From positions 124,001 to 188,000 of the forward strand of contig NZ_JAHKRC010000002.1 in NCBI RefSeq assembly GCF_019345465.1: 64,000 bases of DNA, read 5' to 3'. Positions 18,527-26,165 of the stretch are shown in pieces; the first letter of the stretch is position 1; each line of letters starts with the position of its first letter. Origin of the DNA: Pseudomonas sp. NKUCC02_KPG. GTDB taxonomy: Bacteria > Pseudomonadota > Gammaproteobacteria > Pseudomonadales > Pseudomonadaceae. Made by a program: the position numbers and the translations under genes. The notes beneath the pieces were generated by a model, which made no database searches, was not told where the DNA came from, and was given only the letters and a program-made list of their open reading frames with translations.

Positions 18527-19120
18527 CTAGGCTGCGAACGCGGCAGGAGCTGCCGACGCGACCAAGTGATCGAGGGACTGCAGCAGCCTGTTAAAACTGT
18601 GTTGATCGTCGCCATAAGCCGTAAAGCACTGAGTGCGCGGGCAACTGTCGCCGGCGACCAGAATCGCCGTGATGCCTTTACGGCTCTGCGTGCGATGCAC
18701 AGACAGGCTCACAGCTTCATCCAGACCGACATCGAGCAACAACGAGCCACCATTGCGCACCAGCTGGTGTAGATGCTCTTGTTGATTGGTATCCAATAGT
18801 TGGCCGCGGTCGAAAGATTCAGCCAGTACACGCGGTGTTGCGGGCTCGGCAGTATCCATGCGGCCATTTGCTATGGACTCAATAAAGTCAGCGAGCACCC
18901 GGTGCGTGTCTTTGTTGGGGTCGTACACCGTCAGACTGTGCTTCTCATCGCCGGAAACAATGGTGAAAAGCGTACCGAAGGAGCCGCGCTCAACCTGCAG
19001 CACGAAAATCAATGGCAGGTTGGTATTATTGAAGCGGCACGAGTGGTGAAACGTGCCGTTCAAATTGACCTGCGCAGCCAGCAAGCGAAGGGTTTTATCA
19101 GCCAAAGAAAACCGGTTCAT
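18527..19120 (-). CDS. Hypothetical phage early protein (197 aa)
   Basis: No family recognised. The product starts MNRFSLADKTLRLLAAQVN and looks like a mixed alpha/beta soluble protein, ending in an Ala-rich helix. It is the second gene of the left early operon; its ATG overlaps the stop of the 59-residue gene before it. Confidence 0.65.
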   Translation of the reverse strand: MNRFSLADKTLRLLAAQVNLNGTFHHSCRFNNTNLPLIFVLQVERGSFGTLFTIVSGDEKHSLTVYDPNKDTHRVLADFIESIANGRMDTAEPATPRVLAESFDRGQLLDTNQQEHLHQLVRNGGSLLLDVGLDEAVSLSVHRTQSRKGITAILVAGDSCPRTQCFTAYGDDQHSFNRLLQSLDHLVASAAPAAFAA

Positions 19121-19296
19121 GCTGCATGCCCTCCGTTGTTCGGATCAAACGGGGCAGGGCGGTTGCTGTGCGGGACCAGCCTGGGCTTGTGGTTGCGGAG
19201 AATGACCAGGTAGCCGGTGGTGGCCTGCAGATGCTCGATCAGTCGACGGTTACTGGCGCACGCTGGGTGGATGTGCAGGGTTGCGGTGGTGTGCAT
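19117..19296 (-). CDS. Hypothetical phage early protein (59 aa), first gene of the left operon
   Basis: ATG 19296 follows GAGG and the product starts MHTTATLHIHPACASNRRLI, with a central hydrophobic strand GYLVILRNHKPRLVP. It overlaps the next gene (ATGA). It lies about 40 bases downstream of a promoter covered by a repressor operator, so it should be off in the lysogen and among the first genes on at induction. Confidence 0.65.
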   Translation of the reverse strand: MHTTATLHIHPACASNRRLIEHLQATTGYLVILRNHKPRLVPHSNRPAPFDPNNGGHAA

Positions 19297-19332
19297 GGTG
19301 TTGCCTCGCTCTGTGGTGGGAGAGTGAGGCTG

Positions 19333-19360
19333 ATAATAACCTTTAGGGTTAATTATGCAA
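19333..19360 (-). promoter_or_regulatory. Left early promoter with CI-type operator
   Basis: On the minus strand TTGCAT (-35) and TATTAT (-10) are separated by 16 bases. A 19-bp dyad, AATAACC-N5-GGTTAAT at 19335-19353, lies across the spacer and -10. The same dyad occurs twice between cI and cro, so the lysogenic repressor should shut this promoter. Confidence 0.8.
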
Positions 19361-19383
19361 GAGGTTTGATACCATTTTGGTTG

Positions 19384-20745
19384 CTAAGAAGCTGAGCTAT
19401 TCGTTGCCAAGTCAATCAGCAGTTCTCTTGACTGCCGGTCAATACGCTTCTTGAACTCGTATTCAATTTCTTCATCTGTGAGGTTAGTAATGGTTTTGTT
19501 GAAGTAATTTTGAAGAAGATCTTTCATTTGATCAATATTGTAATTATCAAAATTTGGAACGTATGTTGTTTCATGTCTTCGGTGAGCAATTTCATGAAAG
19601 GCTCTGACAAAGCTTTTTTGGTTGACCACGACATTGAATCTTTTTTTGAGTTTTTCAACGTACAGGTCTAGTTGGTGCAACATGCTTTCGTCATCAATTT
19701 CGGAAAAGAAGAATAACCATCCGCGGCTTTTGCCCTGAAAGACACATCCTGTAATGCGCATGTCTAGACGCCAGGTTAGGAAGTCAATGCTTCTTATCTT
19801 GGAGTGCTTGTATCCTGTGAATATTGAAACTAAAGACTCTTTAAGCTTTTCAAGTGATCCTGATCTGGCAGTTGTGATGTTTGTTTCTTTTTTATGTATG
19901 ATTTTATTTTTGAATTCGTAACCAAGATAATCGAATTTTTCCCCAGTTGTCCCTATGGATGATTTGTGGGGCATTTCTATGGGGTCATGTATTTCAAGGT
20001 TTATTTTTTTAAAGTCTGCAATTATGTCTGTGGTTATATTCACTACGTCGACTGAGTCACACAGTATTAAAATGTCGTCTACATAGCGAAAATATTTTAT
20101 ATTTGTTTTTTTTGAAAGTTTCTTATCGATATTTATTAGGTAGATAGCAGCTAGTGCATTTGATATCGCAAGGCCTTGAGGTACACCAATGGTATTTGGG
20201 AGGTCGTCTTTTTTTGCCTTGCTTACTGTGGGGGTTTTGATTGCGCTGTTAATTAAGTCTAATATTGTCTCTGATCTGATTTTACCTCGAAGTCCCTTGA
20301 TTAGTCTGTCATGATCAATTGAAGGGTAGAAGTTGCTTACATCAAGTTTGATAAAGCTATTGTACTGGCCTGAATTCACAGCCAGCTTAACTTGCTTCAC
20401 TGTATCCTGGGGTAATGCGAAGGAGATTGTAGACTTATACGTCTCCATAAGTAGATCGCACAGTGCTCTTAGGCATATGCGGTCCCGTATGGCAGGAATA
20501 GAGATTTCCCTCGGGGTTTTGCCCCTGCCTTTGCTCACAAGTTTCAATTTGTATTTTGTGAAAGTATATGAGTTGGATTTTGTTTTTCTTGAGATTATGG
20601 ATATTTGTTCTTTTAAGATTTTCCAAAATTGTTTCTGAGTGAGATTGTCTATTCCCGTTGCGCGTGATAGTTGAATATGGGTGGCATAGATTTTTCCTAA
20701 ATTTCTCACCCTGAATATTTTGTTGAAGCGTGCCTTAGCGCTCAT
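19384..20745 (-). CDS. Reverse transcriptase, putative defence-associated (UG/DRT-like)
   Basis: A 453-residue polymerase. Motif A is FIKLDVSNFYPSI with Asp135, motif B VPQGLAISNALAAIYL at 188-203, motif C FRYVDDILIL with YVDD at 221-224, and the later FDYLGYEF at 271-278; the catalytic triad is intact. The remaining 170 residues are helical and basic with no known extra domain. The motif spacing and the PQGL/YVDD forms look more like the bacterial unknown-group and Abi-type RTs than group II intron RTs; there is no maturase or endonuclease part. It is AT-rich compared with the phage genes around it. It lies 33 bases after a SLATT protein gene, with a structured RNA upstream, so the three probably form one anti-phage system. 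The exact RT class is not settled. Confidence 0.9.
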   Translation of the reverse strand: MSAKARFNKIFRVRNLGKIYATHIQLSRATGIDNLTQKQFWKILKEQISIISRKTKSNSYTFTKYKLKLVSKGRGKTPREISIPAIRDRICLRALCDLLMETYKSTISFALPQDTVKQVKLAVNSGQYNSFIKLDVSNFYPSIDHDRLIKGLRGKIRSETILDLINSAIKTPTVSKAKKDDLPNTIGVPQGLAISNALAAIYLINIDKKLSKKTNIKYFRYVDDILILCDSVDVVNITTDIIADFKKINLEIHDPIEMPHKSSIGTTGEKFDYLGYEFKNKIIHKKETNITTARSGSLEKLKESLVSIFTGYKHSKIRSIDFLTWRLDMRITGCVFQGKSRGWLFFFSEIDDESMLHQLDLYVEKLKKRFNVVVNQKSFVRAFHEIAHRRHETTYVPNFDNYNIDQMKDLLQNYFNKTITNLTDEEIEYEFKKRIDRQSRELLIDLATNSSAS

Positions 20746-20778
20746 TTGCTGGTCTCCTTTAACTTCGTGCTAATAATC

Positions 20779-21342
20779 TTATTGGATAAATATCAGCATT
20801 AAGATTGGGAGTGCGTATAGAAATGCTAAAGCGATGTAACGCTTTATGTAATATAAGATTACTTTGAACCAAATGAAATTTGTAGGTAGCTTGCTCAGCC
20901 CTTTAGCGGAGTCGCGAGGACATGGATGGCATAAGTATGTGTCGCAGAGAGTTATATAAAAGTCTATATCCTCATGGTTTTCACATATTTTAAGTGTATC
21001 TTGGTATCGTGCGCTTAATGCGTTGATATCAGCGGTTGTGCTTTTTGCGGCGCTGTATAGTTCCTGCAGTGCCTCGTAGCATTCTTTGATCTGGCTTGCT
21101 CTTTCTTTATAGGATAGGCCGTTAATGAAGCCTGATATGCTAAGTATTAATACGGAAAATGCAACCCAGGAAACACTTTCTAAGTTGCTGCTGGTAGTGG
21201 ATTTCAAATAGTAAATTGATACTGCAGCTGATAGAAATGAATACCAGATTAGTAAGAGTTGTGCTTGGAATGCGTTGGAAAGTAAACGCTTTTCTGCTTG
21301 TATTCTGGACTTGCGAGTCCACCATATATTGTCTGCGAACAC
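20779..21342 (-). CDS. SLATT-domain membrane effector partner of the reverse transcriptase
   Basis: A 187-residue protein with two close membrane helices (about 27-46 and 57-75), a long cytoplasmic helical region with Cys residues, and a hydrophobic C-terminus (ALAFLYALPILMLIFI). An N-terminal RIQAEKRLLSNAFQAQLLLI matches SLATT proteins, predicted pore-forming effectors that sit beside nucleotide-signalling or RT genes. GTG 21342 has a perfect AGGAGG site. It is AT-rich like the RT. Inferred role: membrane-damaging effector triggered through the RT or its RNA. Family assignment is by pattern only. Confidence 0.75.
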   Translation of the reverse strand: MFADNIWWTRKSRIQAEKRLLSNAFQAQLLLIWYSFLSAAVSIYYLKSTTSSNLESVSWVAFSVLILSISGFINGLSYKERASQIKECYEALQELYSAAKSTTADINALSARYQDTLKICENHEDIDFYITLCDTYLCHPCPRDSAKGLSKLPTNFIWFKVILYYIKRYIALAFLYALPILMLIFIQ

Positions 21343-21357
21343 GCGACCCTCCTAGTT

Positions 21358-21510
21358 AAAAAGAGCTTTGGGGGTCTATTATAGTTAAGAGTGTAACGCT
21401 CGTTGCCGAGCAAGTCCTAAGACGAAGTCTTATGACTAAGGGCTAGGCCCTTCTGGATTAGTTGCACCCATTTCTGGATGGTTGATTTCTCAACATCCCC
21501 CAAAGCCTCT
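21358..21510 (-). ncRNA. Structured RNA upstream of the SLATT-RT operon
   Basis: Read on the minus strand, AGAGGCTTTGGGGG (21510-21497) pairs with CCCCCAAAGCTCT (21374-21362), 13 pairs with one bulged G, and encloses five hairpins. These are 21481-21494 (GTTGA/TCAAC, GAAA loop), 21465-21480, 21438-21452 (AAGGGC/GCCCTT), 21418-21432 (TAAGAC/GTCTTA) and 21398-21411 (GCTCG/CGAGC, GCAA loop). Both tetraloops are GNRA only on this strand, the strand of the operon. TTTTT follows the closing stem, so the RNA could end there, just before the SLATT ribosome site. It probably serves as template, primer or scaffold for the RT. Confidence 0.75.
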
Positions 21511-21575
21511 CCGTTTTACTAGGGATGATGTCTAATTGCCACCTATTTTTGTGTTTCTCCATTAAAGGAGATGCC

Positions 21576-22223
21576 TCAGAGGTCAGAAATCTTCCATCTA
21601 GCCCTACCGCAAATGCTCCACTCTTCAGTCATCCGAATAATGCGCTCTGGCCAATCAGGGTTGAGCGCGTAAAGATACAGCTCATTCCCTTCCTGCTTTA
21701 GCTGTTTCAGCGTCGTTGCCTCGTCGCGGGTGCGCTTGGCTGCAACAAAATGCCCAGGGAAAGCATCAAGCGATGGATCGATAACAACCTTATCGCCCTC
21801 CATAAACTTGGGCTCCATGCTGATGCCTTCAACGCGTAGGATGAATGCACGCGGCCCAACCGGCCCCGGCGCTTCGATCCATTCTTCGGCATCGCGCGGA
21901 TCGAAATTATCTTCAGAACTGCACCAAGCGCCTGCAGCAATTGAGCCGATCACAGGCAGCTTCCTGCCGGTGTAGCCCAGTACAGAACCGTTATCGAAAT
22001 TTGCAAAACCATGCGGGATGTCGAGCGAGCCGTTAGGCAGGCTGAGGGCTCTTTCAATTTCACGCGCAATTTGATCGCCAATTCCTTTGGTTGGGTTCTT
22101 CCCGCCGAAAGCGCTCACTTGCGCAGGCGCTTTGCCGAGCAGCTCAGCAATGTCAATCAGGCGTAGTTTTTTTTCGGCCAGGATCTGGCGGAAATTGTGC
22201 AGGCGGGTATCTGAAATTCTCAT
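21576..22223 (-). CDS. CI-like prophage repressor (LexA/S24 type)
   Basis: A 215-residue repressor. The N-terminal helix-turn-helix (LIDIAELLGKAPAQVSAFG) is joined to an S24 peptidase domain with cleavage site Ala97-Gly98, nucleophile Ser135 in VEGISMEP and Lys173 in TTLKQL. It should hold the prophage silent and cleave itself when RecA is activated. It is divergent from cro across two operators. The ncRNA-SLATT-RT genes follow in the same direction, so they may be read from the repressor transcript in the lysogen. Confidence 0.92.
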   Translation of the reverse strand: MRISDTRLHNFRQILAEKKLRLIDIAELLGKAPAQVSAFGGKNPTKGIGDQIAREIERALSLPNGSLDIPHGFANFDNGSVLGYTGRKLPVIGSIAAGAWCSSEDNFDPRDAEEWIEAPGPVGPRAFILRVEGISMEPKFMEGDKVVIDPSLDAFPGHFVAAKRTRDEATTLKQLKQEGNELYLYALNPDWPERIIRMTEEWSICGRARWKISDL

Positions 22224-22240
22224 GCAGTGATTGTGCCCAG

Positions 22241-22259
22241 ATTAACCTATGGGGTGAAT
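22241..22259. promoter_or_regulatory. CI/Cro operator, repressor-proximal
   Basis: The dyad ATTAACC-N5-GGTGAAT has one mismatch in the right arm. It lies 17 bases upstream of the cI start and shares the 7-5-7 layout with the sites at 22281-22299 and 19335-19353. Confidence 0.7.
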
Positions 22260-22272
22260 GTCCTCTGAGGTA

Positions 22273-22301
22273 TTGCAATAGTTAACCTTTGTGGTTAAAT
22301 T
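22273..22301 (+). promoter_or_regulatory. Right early promoter with CI/Cro operator
   Basis: TTGCAA (-35) and TAAATT (-10) with a 17-base spacer drive cro. The operator GTTAACC-N5-GGTTAAA (22281-22299) fills the spacer and covers part of the -10, so a bound repressor must block this promoter. Confidence 0.7.
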
Positions 22302-22323
22302 GCGTTTCCCGGAGGTACACCAC

Positions 22324-22545
22324 ATGAAATTGCGAGACTACATCGACAGCTTAGATTCAGAAGCACTACAGGCATACGCCGGGCGTTGCAAGATCGCGGT
22401 CAACTACCTGCGCTTGCACGTTAAGTACGCCAGCAAAGACCCAAGCGTATCGCTGATCAAGTCATTGACCCGCCAAAGCGAAGGTCGTGTATCGCTCGCT
22501 GAGGTTCTGGATCACTTCGGCGTGACGGAAACCAAGGCGGCATAG
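22324..22545 (+). CDS. Cro/YdaS-like regulator
   Basis: A 73-residue DNA-binding protein. The start MKLRDYIDSLDSEALQAYAG leads into a helix-turn-helix, and the end VSLAEVLDHFGVTETKAA resembles the YdaS/Cro family. ATG 22324 follows CGGAGG. It is the first gene rightward of the switch, divergent from cI, the normal place for the antagonist that starts lytic growth. Confidence 0.8.
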   Translation: MKLRDYIDSLDSEALQAYAGRCKIAVNYLRLHVKYASKDPSVSLIKSLTRQSEGRVSLAEVLDHFGVTETKAA

Positions 22546-22640
22546 AAAGAAAAAAGGCGACCAATAAGGCCGCCCAGTTCCTCCCGGCACACACCACCAC
22601 AGTGTCGCCGGGTCGCGGTCAAGGTAGGCGGGCACACCAC

Positions 22641-22739
22641 ATGCAATACCGCCTCCCTTCACCGCGCTTTCCAAGGCTCGGAAGCTTTGGGTTGCTGCCT
22701 TCTCCACCACAGATCTGGCAGCTGTTGCGCCAGAGGTGA
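22641..22739 (+). CDS. Possible small phage ORF (32 aa)
   Basis: ATG 22641 opens a short Pro/Leu-rich frame ending at TGA 22739. Its stop overlaps the GTG of the next small frame (GTGA). There is no strong ribosome site. The stretch 22546-22877 has no other gene on either strand that I would support. Confidence 0.25.
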   Translation: MQYRLPSPRFPRLGSFGLLPSPPQIWQLLRQR

Positions 22740-22873
22740 GCGACGGATCGCTTGCCTCGGCACGGTGCCGGTTTTGGTCTTGCGGACCTGGCCGGCTTTT
22801 GGGCCCTTTCAAGCCACGCGGCAAATGTACCACCACAGCACGCCGCGCGGCACTGGCAACATTCAAGGATTAA
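22736..22873 (+). CDS. Possible small phage ORF (45 aa), upstream of the CII-like gene
   Basis: GTG 22736 overlaps the preceding stop and the frame ends 4 bases before the CII-like ATG. The product has several Cys and Arg (SARCRFWSCGPGRLLG, then KCTTTARRAALATFKD). The overlaps suggest coupled translation, but the product matches nothing I know. Confidence 0.35.
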   Translation: MSDGSLASARCRFWSCGPGRLLGPFKPRGKCTTTARRAALATFKD

Positions 22874-22877
22874 TGCC

Positions 22878-23396
22878 ATGAGCCGTATTGCTCTTAGTTG
22901 CACCCAACGAGCGCGCCGCGAAATTCTGCCGCTCGATCTGGCCCTGTATCACGCTGCCCGCGATTACCCGGGTGGCGCTGCCGCCATCGCCGCCACCACC
23001 GGCCGCAATCCCACCACGCTGCAGCACAAACTGTCTCCGACCCACCCGAGCCACACGGTGAATGTTCAAGAGTTCGCTGAGATCTTGGAGTTGACTAAAG
23101 ATCGCCGCATCCTGGATGCGGTGCATGCGTTGGTGGGGGACACGATCTGGCAGGAACTGGCCGAGGCCTATACCGACGATATGCCCGAGACGCTGACCAC
23201 TGGCCTTGCCGTGTATTTCCGTCAGGTAGCAGATCTGGCCGACACCTGGGCCAAGAGCATTGGCGACGGGGTGGTCAGTGACCGCGAACTGGCCGAGATC
23301 CGCCTGCAGGTGTTTCGCGGCATTCAGGGACTGCTGGGCATGTTCAATCGTGCCTGCTACGTCAACTCGACTACGCGGGGTACTGACCGTGGCTGA
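22878..23396 (+). CDS. Phage regulatory protein CII-like (CP76 family)
   Basis: A 172-residue protein with a central helix-turn-helix region (YHAARDYPGGAAAIAATTGR, then NPTTLQHKLSPTHPSH), typical of the CII/CP76 regulators of Pseudomonas and enterobacterial prophages. AAGGA lies 11 bases before ATG 22878. A longer frame from 22752 is open but has no support. It overlaps the next gene by 8 bases and likely controls the lysogeny choice. Confidence 0.8.
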   Translation: MSRIALSCTQRARREILPLDLALYHAARDYPGGAAAIAATTGRNPTTLQHKLSPTHPSHTVNVQEFAEILELTKDRRILDAVHALVGDTIWQELAEAYTDDMPETLTTGLAVYFRQVADLADTWAKSIGDGVVSDRELAEIRLQVFRGIQGLLGMFNRACYVNSTTRGTDRG

Positions 23397-23607
23397 TATC
23401 GCAGATTTTGCTAATGACCTGGTGCAGGAACGCATCGACCTGGCACTGGCAGCGCGTAAAGCGCAGCCGGTGTTTGCGTCTTACGAGTCTTGCGTGGACT
23501 GCGATTCATTAATTCCCCTGGCCCGCCGCTTGGCCGTCACCAGCTGCACGCGCTGTGCAGCCTGCCAACAACTGAATGAACAAATAGGTACCCGTTATGC
23601 TCGATGA
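23389..23607 (+). CDS. TraR/DksA-type zinc finger phage protein
   Basis: A 72-residue protein from GTG 23389. The C-terminal Cys4 pair CVDC...CTRCAAC matches the TraR/DksA finger, preceded by a helix with EERIDLALAARKAQP-like spacing. TraR binds RNA polymerase and shifts promoter choice like DksA with ppGpp. It overlaps the CII-like gene by 8 bases and the primase gene by 11. Confidence 0.8.
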   Translation: MADIADFANDLVQERIDLALAARKAQPVFASYESCVDCDSLIPLARRLAVTSCTRCAACQQLNEQIGTRYAR

Positions 23608-25813
23608 CGTTCTCGGTCAATTCGCTGAGCACGGCCTTGAGCCTGCGCAACCACTCACGTTCGGCAAGCTGACCCGCTGCAAGACCACGCAGGACAAGGG
23701 CAAAGAGAAAAACGGCTGGTATGTGATCCATGAGCACCGCACCGAAAAAAATGAGACGCTGATTTTCGGCAGCTTCGGTGACTGGCGCTCGGGCGACAGC
23801 AACAAGATCAAGGTCAAGGCCGGCCGTATGAGCCAGGAAGAGCGCGATGTGATGCGCGCTCGCCAGGAGGAAGGTAAACGCCGTGCCGCCGAGATTGCCG
23901 CGAATGCTGCACGCCGTGCTGCCAATCGTGCATCTGGCCTGTTCCAGCGCATGCCGGAGAAGGGCCGTAGCGCCTACCTGGATCGTAAACAGATCGTCGG
24001 CATGGGCGTGCGTTACGCCCCGCGCTCCGGTGCTGTGTTGGTGCCGATGAGCAATGTGCGGGATCAGATCGTCGGGCTGCAGGTTATCTACCCGGAGAAG
24101 CAGCGGGACACTGGCCGCGACAAATCGTATTGGCCCTATGGCATGTCCAAAGAGGGCGCTTTCCACCTGATTGGCCCGCACCCTGAACCGGGCGAACCCG
24201 TCCTGGTATGTGAGGGCTACGCCACCGGCGCAAGCCTGCATATGGCCACCTCTTTGACGGTGGCCATCGCGTTTGACGCGGGTAATTTGAGTGTGGTGGC
24301 CAAGGCCATGCGCGAGCGTTTCCCGGGCCGTGCCCTGATCGTCTGCCGCGACGATGACTGGAAGACCAAACGCGCCAACGGCGAGCCCTGGAACCCGGGC
24401 GAAGAGAAGGGCAGCAACGCGGCCTTGATCGTTGGCGGTCAGGTGGTTGGTCCGGTGTTTTCGGGCGAGCGCGAGATCAAGTGGACCGACTTCAACGACC
24501 TGCATTGTGCCGAAGGGTTGGATGCTGTCCGCCGCCAGGTGTTGTCGGTGGTCAGGCCACCTGCTGCAGGTGGCTGGAAAGACCAACTGGCACGCACTGA
24601 AAACGGCTCGTTGATCGCCCATATGCAAAACGTCGAACTGATACTGGGCAACGACGAGCGCTGGGCCGGTGTGATCACCTTCAGTGCCTTTAGCTCCAAG
24701 ATCGTCAAATTGCGCACGCCCCCGTATGGCGGCGGTACTGGGGACTGGGGCGATATCGACGACATCCGGGTGATGAAGTGGCTGGCCCAGCAATACAACC
24801 TGCGCGTCAAAGCCTCCAGCGTGATCGAGGCGGTCAGCGTTGTTGCCCATGACAACTCCTTTCACCCGGTACGCAACTACCTGAACAAGCTTGAATGGGA
24901 CTGCGTGCCGCGCCTCGATACCTGGCTGACCACGGTCATGGGTGTGGCCCAAAGCGGTTACAGCGCCAAGGTCGGCAAGCGCTGGATGATCTCGGCGGTT
25001 GCCCGGGTGATGCGCCCAGGCTGCAAAGCTGACTCGGTAATGATCCTTGAAGGCGGGCAGGGCGAAGGCAAGTCCACGGCCATGAGCATCCTCGGCGGCG
25101 ACTGGTTTATGGATACGCCGTTTGCTCTGGGCGACAAGGACGGCTTTCAGGCGATCCGTGGTAAATGGATCATCGAACTGGGCGAGTTGGACAGCTTCAA
25201 CAAGGCCGAAAGCACCAAAGCCAAGCAGTTTTTCTCGGCATCCACCGACACCTACCGTGAGAGCTACGGCCGCAGAACAAATGACGTGCCACGCCAGTGT
25301 GTTTTCGTGGGTACCACGAACCAGGACGAATACCTCAAAGACGCCACGGGCAACCGCCGTTATTGGCCGGTGGCCTGCACCAAGGTCGATCTGGAGCAGC
25401 TGCGCGAGATCCGTGACCAACTCTGGGCTGAGGCGATGTTCTGCTACAAGGCCGATGAGATCTGGTGGGTTAACCGCGACGAAACCGCGATGTTCTCCGA
25501 AGCCCAGGACGAGCGCTTTGTGGTGGATGAATGGGAAGGTCCGATCCTGGCCTGGCTGGAAGAGTCGCAGATCGGCGAAACCACCAGCGGCAGTGAAGTG
25601 CTGGCCAGCGCACTCAAACTCGACTTCGGCCACTGGGGCAAGCCCGAGCAGATGCGCGTCGGCGCGATCATGCACCGGCTTGGATGGCGTCGTGTGCGCC
25701 TGCCAGCCCTGGCCAAAAGCGGGCAGCGTCCCTGGGCTTACAAGAAGCCTGATAACTGGGGCGGCCAGTCAGCCCTGCAGGTGCAGAAGATCGAGGAGCC
25801 TTGCTTTGATTAA
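23597..25813 (+). CDS. Phage primase-helicase (TOPRIM + VirE-type P-loop ATPase)
   Basis: A 738-residue replication protein. A TOPRIM domain lies near 170-290 (PVLVCEGYATGASLHMA, then ALIVCRDDDWKTK). The C-terminal half is a VirE-family ATPase with Walker A LEGGQGEGKST at about 484-494 and GKWIIELGELDSF as Walker B. TTNQDEYLKDATGNRRYWPV follows as the sensor/arginine region. It should prime and unwind phage DNA. The long frame on the opposite strand is a shadow. Confidence 0.9.
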   Translation: MLDDVLGQFAEHGLEPAQPLTFGKLTRCKTTQDKGKEKNGWYVIHEHRTEKNETLIFGSFGDWRSGDSNKIKVKAGRMSQEERDVMRARQEEGKRRAAEIAANAARRAANRASGLFQRMPEKGRSAYLDRKQIVGMGVRYAPRSGAVLVPMSNVRDQIVGLQVIYPEKQRDTGRDKSYWPYGMSKEGAFHLIGPHPEPGEPVLVCEGYATGASLHMATSLTVAIAFDAGNLSVVAKAMRERFPGRALIVCRDDDWKTKRANGEPWNPGEEKGSNAALIVGGQVVGPVFSGEREIKWTDFNDLHCAEGLDAVRRQVLSVVRPPAAGGWKDQLARTENGSLIAHMQNVELILGNDERWAGVITFSAFSSKIVKLRTPPYGGGTGDWGDIDDIRVMKWLAQQYNLRVKASSVIEAVSVVAHDNSFHPVRNYLNKLEWDCVPRLDTWLTTVMGVAQSGYSAKVGKRWMISAVARVMRPGCKADSVMILEGGQGEGKSTAMSILGGDWFMDTPFALGDKDGFQAIRGKWIIELGELDSFNKAESTKAKQFFSASTDTYRESYGRRTNDVPRQCVFVGTTNQDEYLKDATGNRRYWPVACTKVDLEQLREIRDQLWAEAMFCYKADEIWWVNRDETAMFSEAQDERFVVDEWEGPILAWLEESQIGETTSGSEVLASALKLDFGHWGKPEQMRVGAIMHRLGWRRVRLPALAKSGQRPWAYKKPDNWGGQSALQVQKIEEPCFD

Positions 25814-26165
25814 GCACATCGACGCCATGCTCAAACTCTGGGCAGAGGATCTGCACAGCGCAGCGCCCGAAGGCACTGGCAGCGGCAACATGATTGCCAT
25901 GCTCATGGAAACCAAGGGCGAGCTGATTCGCGGCACGCGGGGCAGTCGGGTATTGCTCGATGAGTCGGCCGACATTGAGTTGATTGTCAATAAACACCTG
26001 CCACCGCAGTTGTCGGTGGTGGTGCGTGAGCACTACTGCAACCACGACAGCTTCCTGTCGCAGAAGATCACTCACTGCGGGTGCTGCCGGAAAACCTACT
26101 ACGATCGGCTGCACGAAGCTCATGAGTGTATTGCTGAACTGCTGCTCGGGAAAAAAGCTGCGTGA
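25806..26165 (+). CDS. Phage antitermination-like protein (Q-type pattern)
   Basis: A 119-residue protein. TTG 25806 is chosen because GAGGAG precedes it and it overlaps the primase end by 8 bases. The C-terminal part (LPPQLSVVVREHY, then THCGCCRKTYYDRLHEAHE) has the helix-turn-helix-like look of lambdoid late antiterminators and RinA-like regulators. Lying between replication and lysis/packaging genes, it is in the right place for a late-gene activator. Function uncertain. Confidence 0.6.
   Translation: MIKHIDAMLKLWAEDLHSAAPEGTGSGNMIAMLMETKGELIRGTRGSRVLLDESADIELIVNKHLPPQLSVVVREHYCNHDSFLSQKITHCGCCRKTYYDRLHEAHECIAELLLGKKAA

Noticed and set aside
19384..21510. Calling the RT locus a group II intron or a diversity-generating retroelement
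   Set aside because: There is no maturase or HNH part, no variable-repeat/template-repeat pair next to a target gene, and no Avd-like gene. The SLATT partner and upstream RNA fit defence RTs better.
23537..25675. 712-codon open frame on the minus strand
   Set aside because: It mirrors the primase-helicase, which has intact TOPRIM and Walker motifs; the opposite frame has no recognisable domain.
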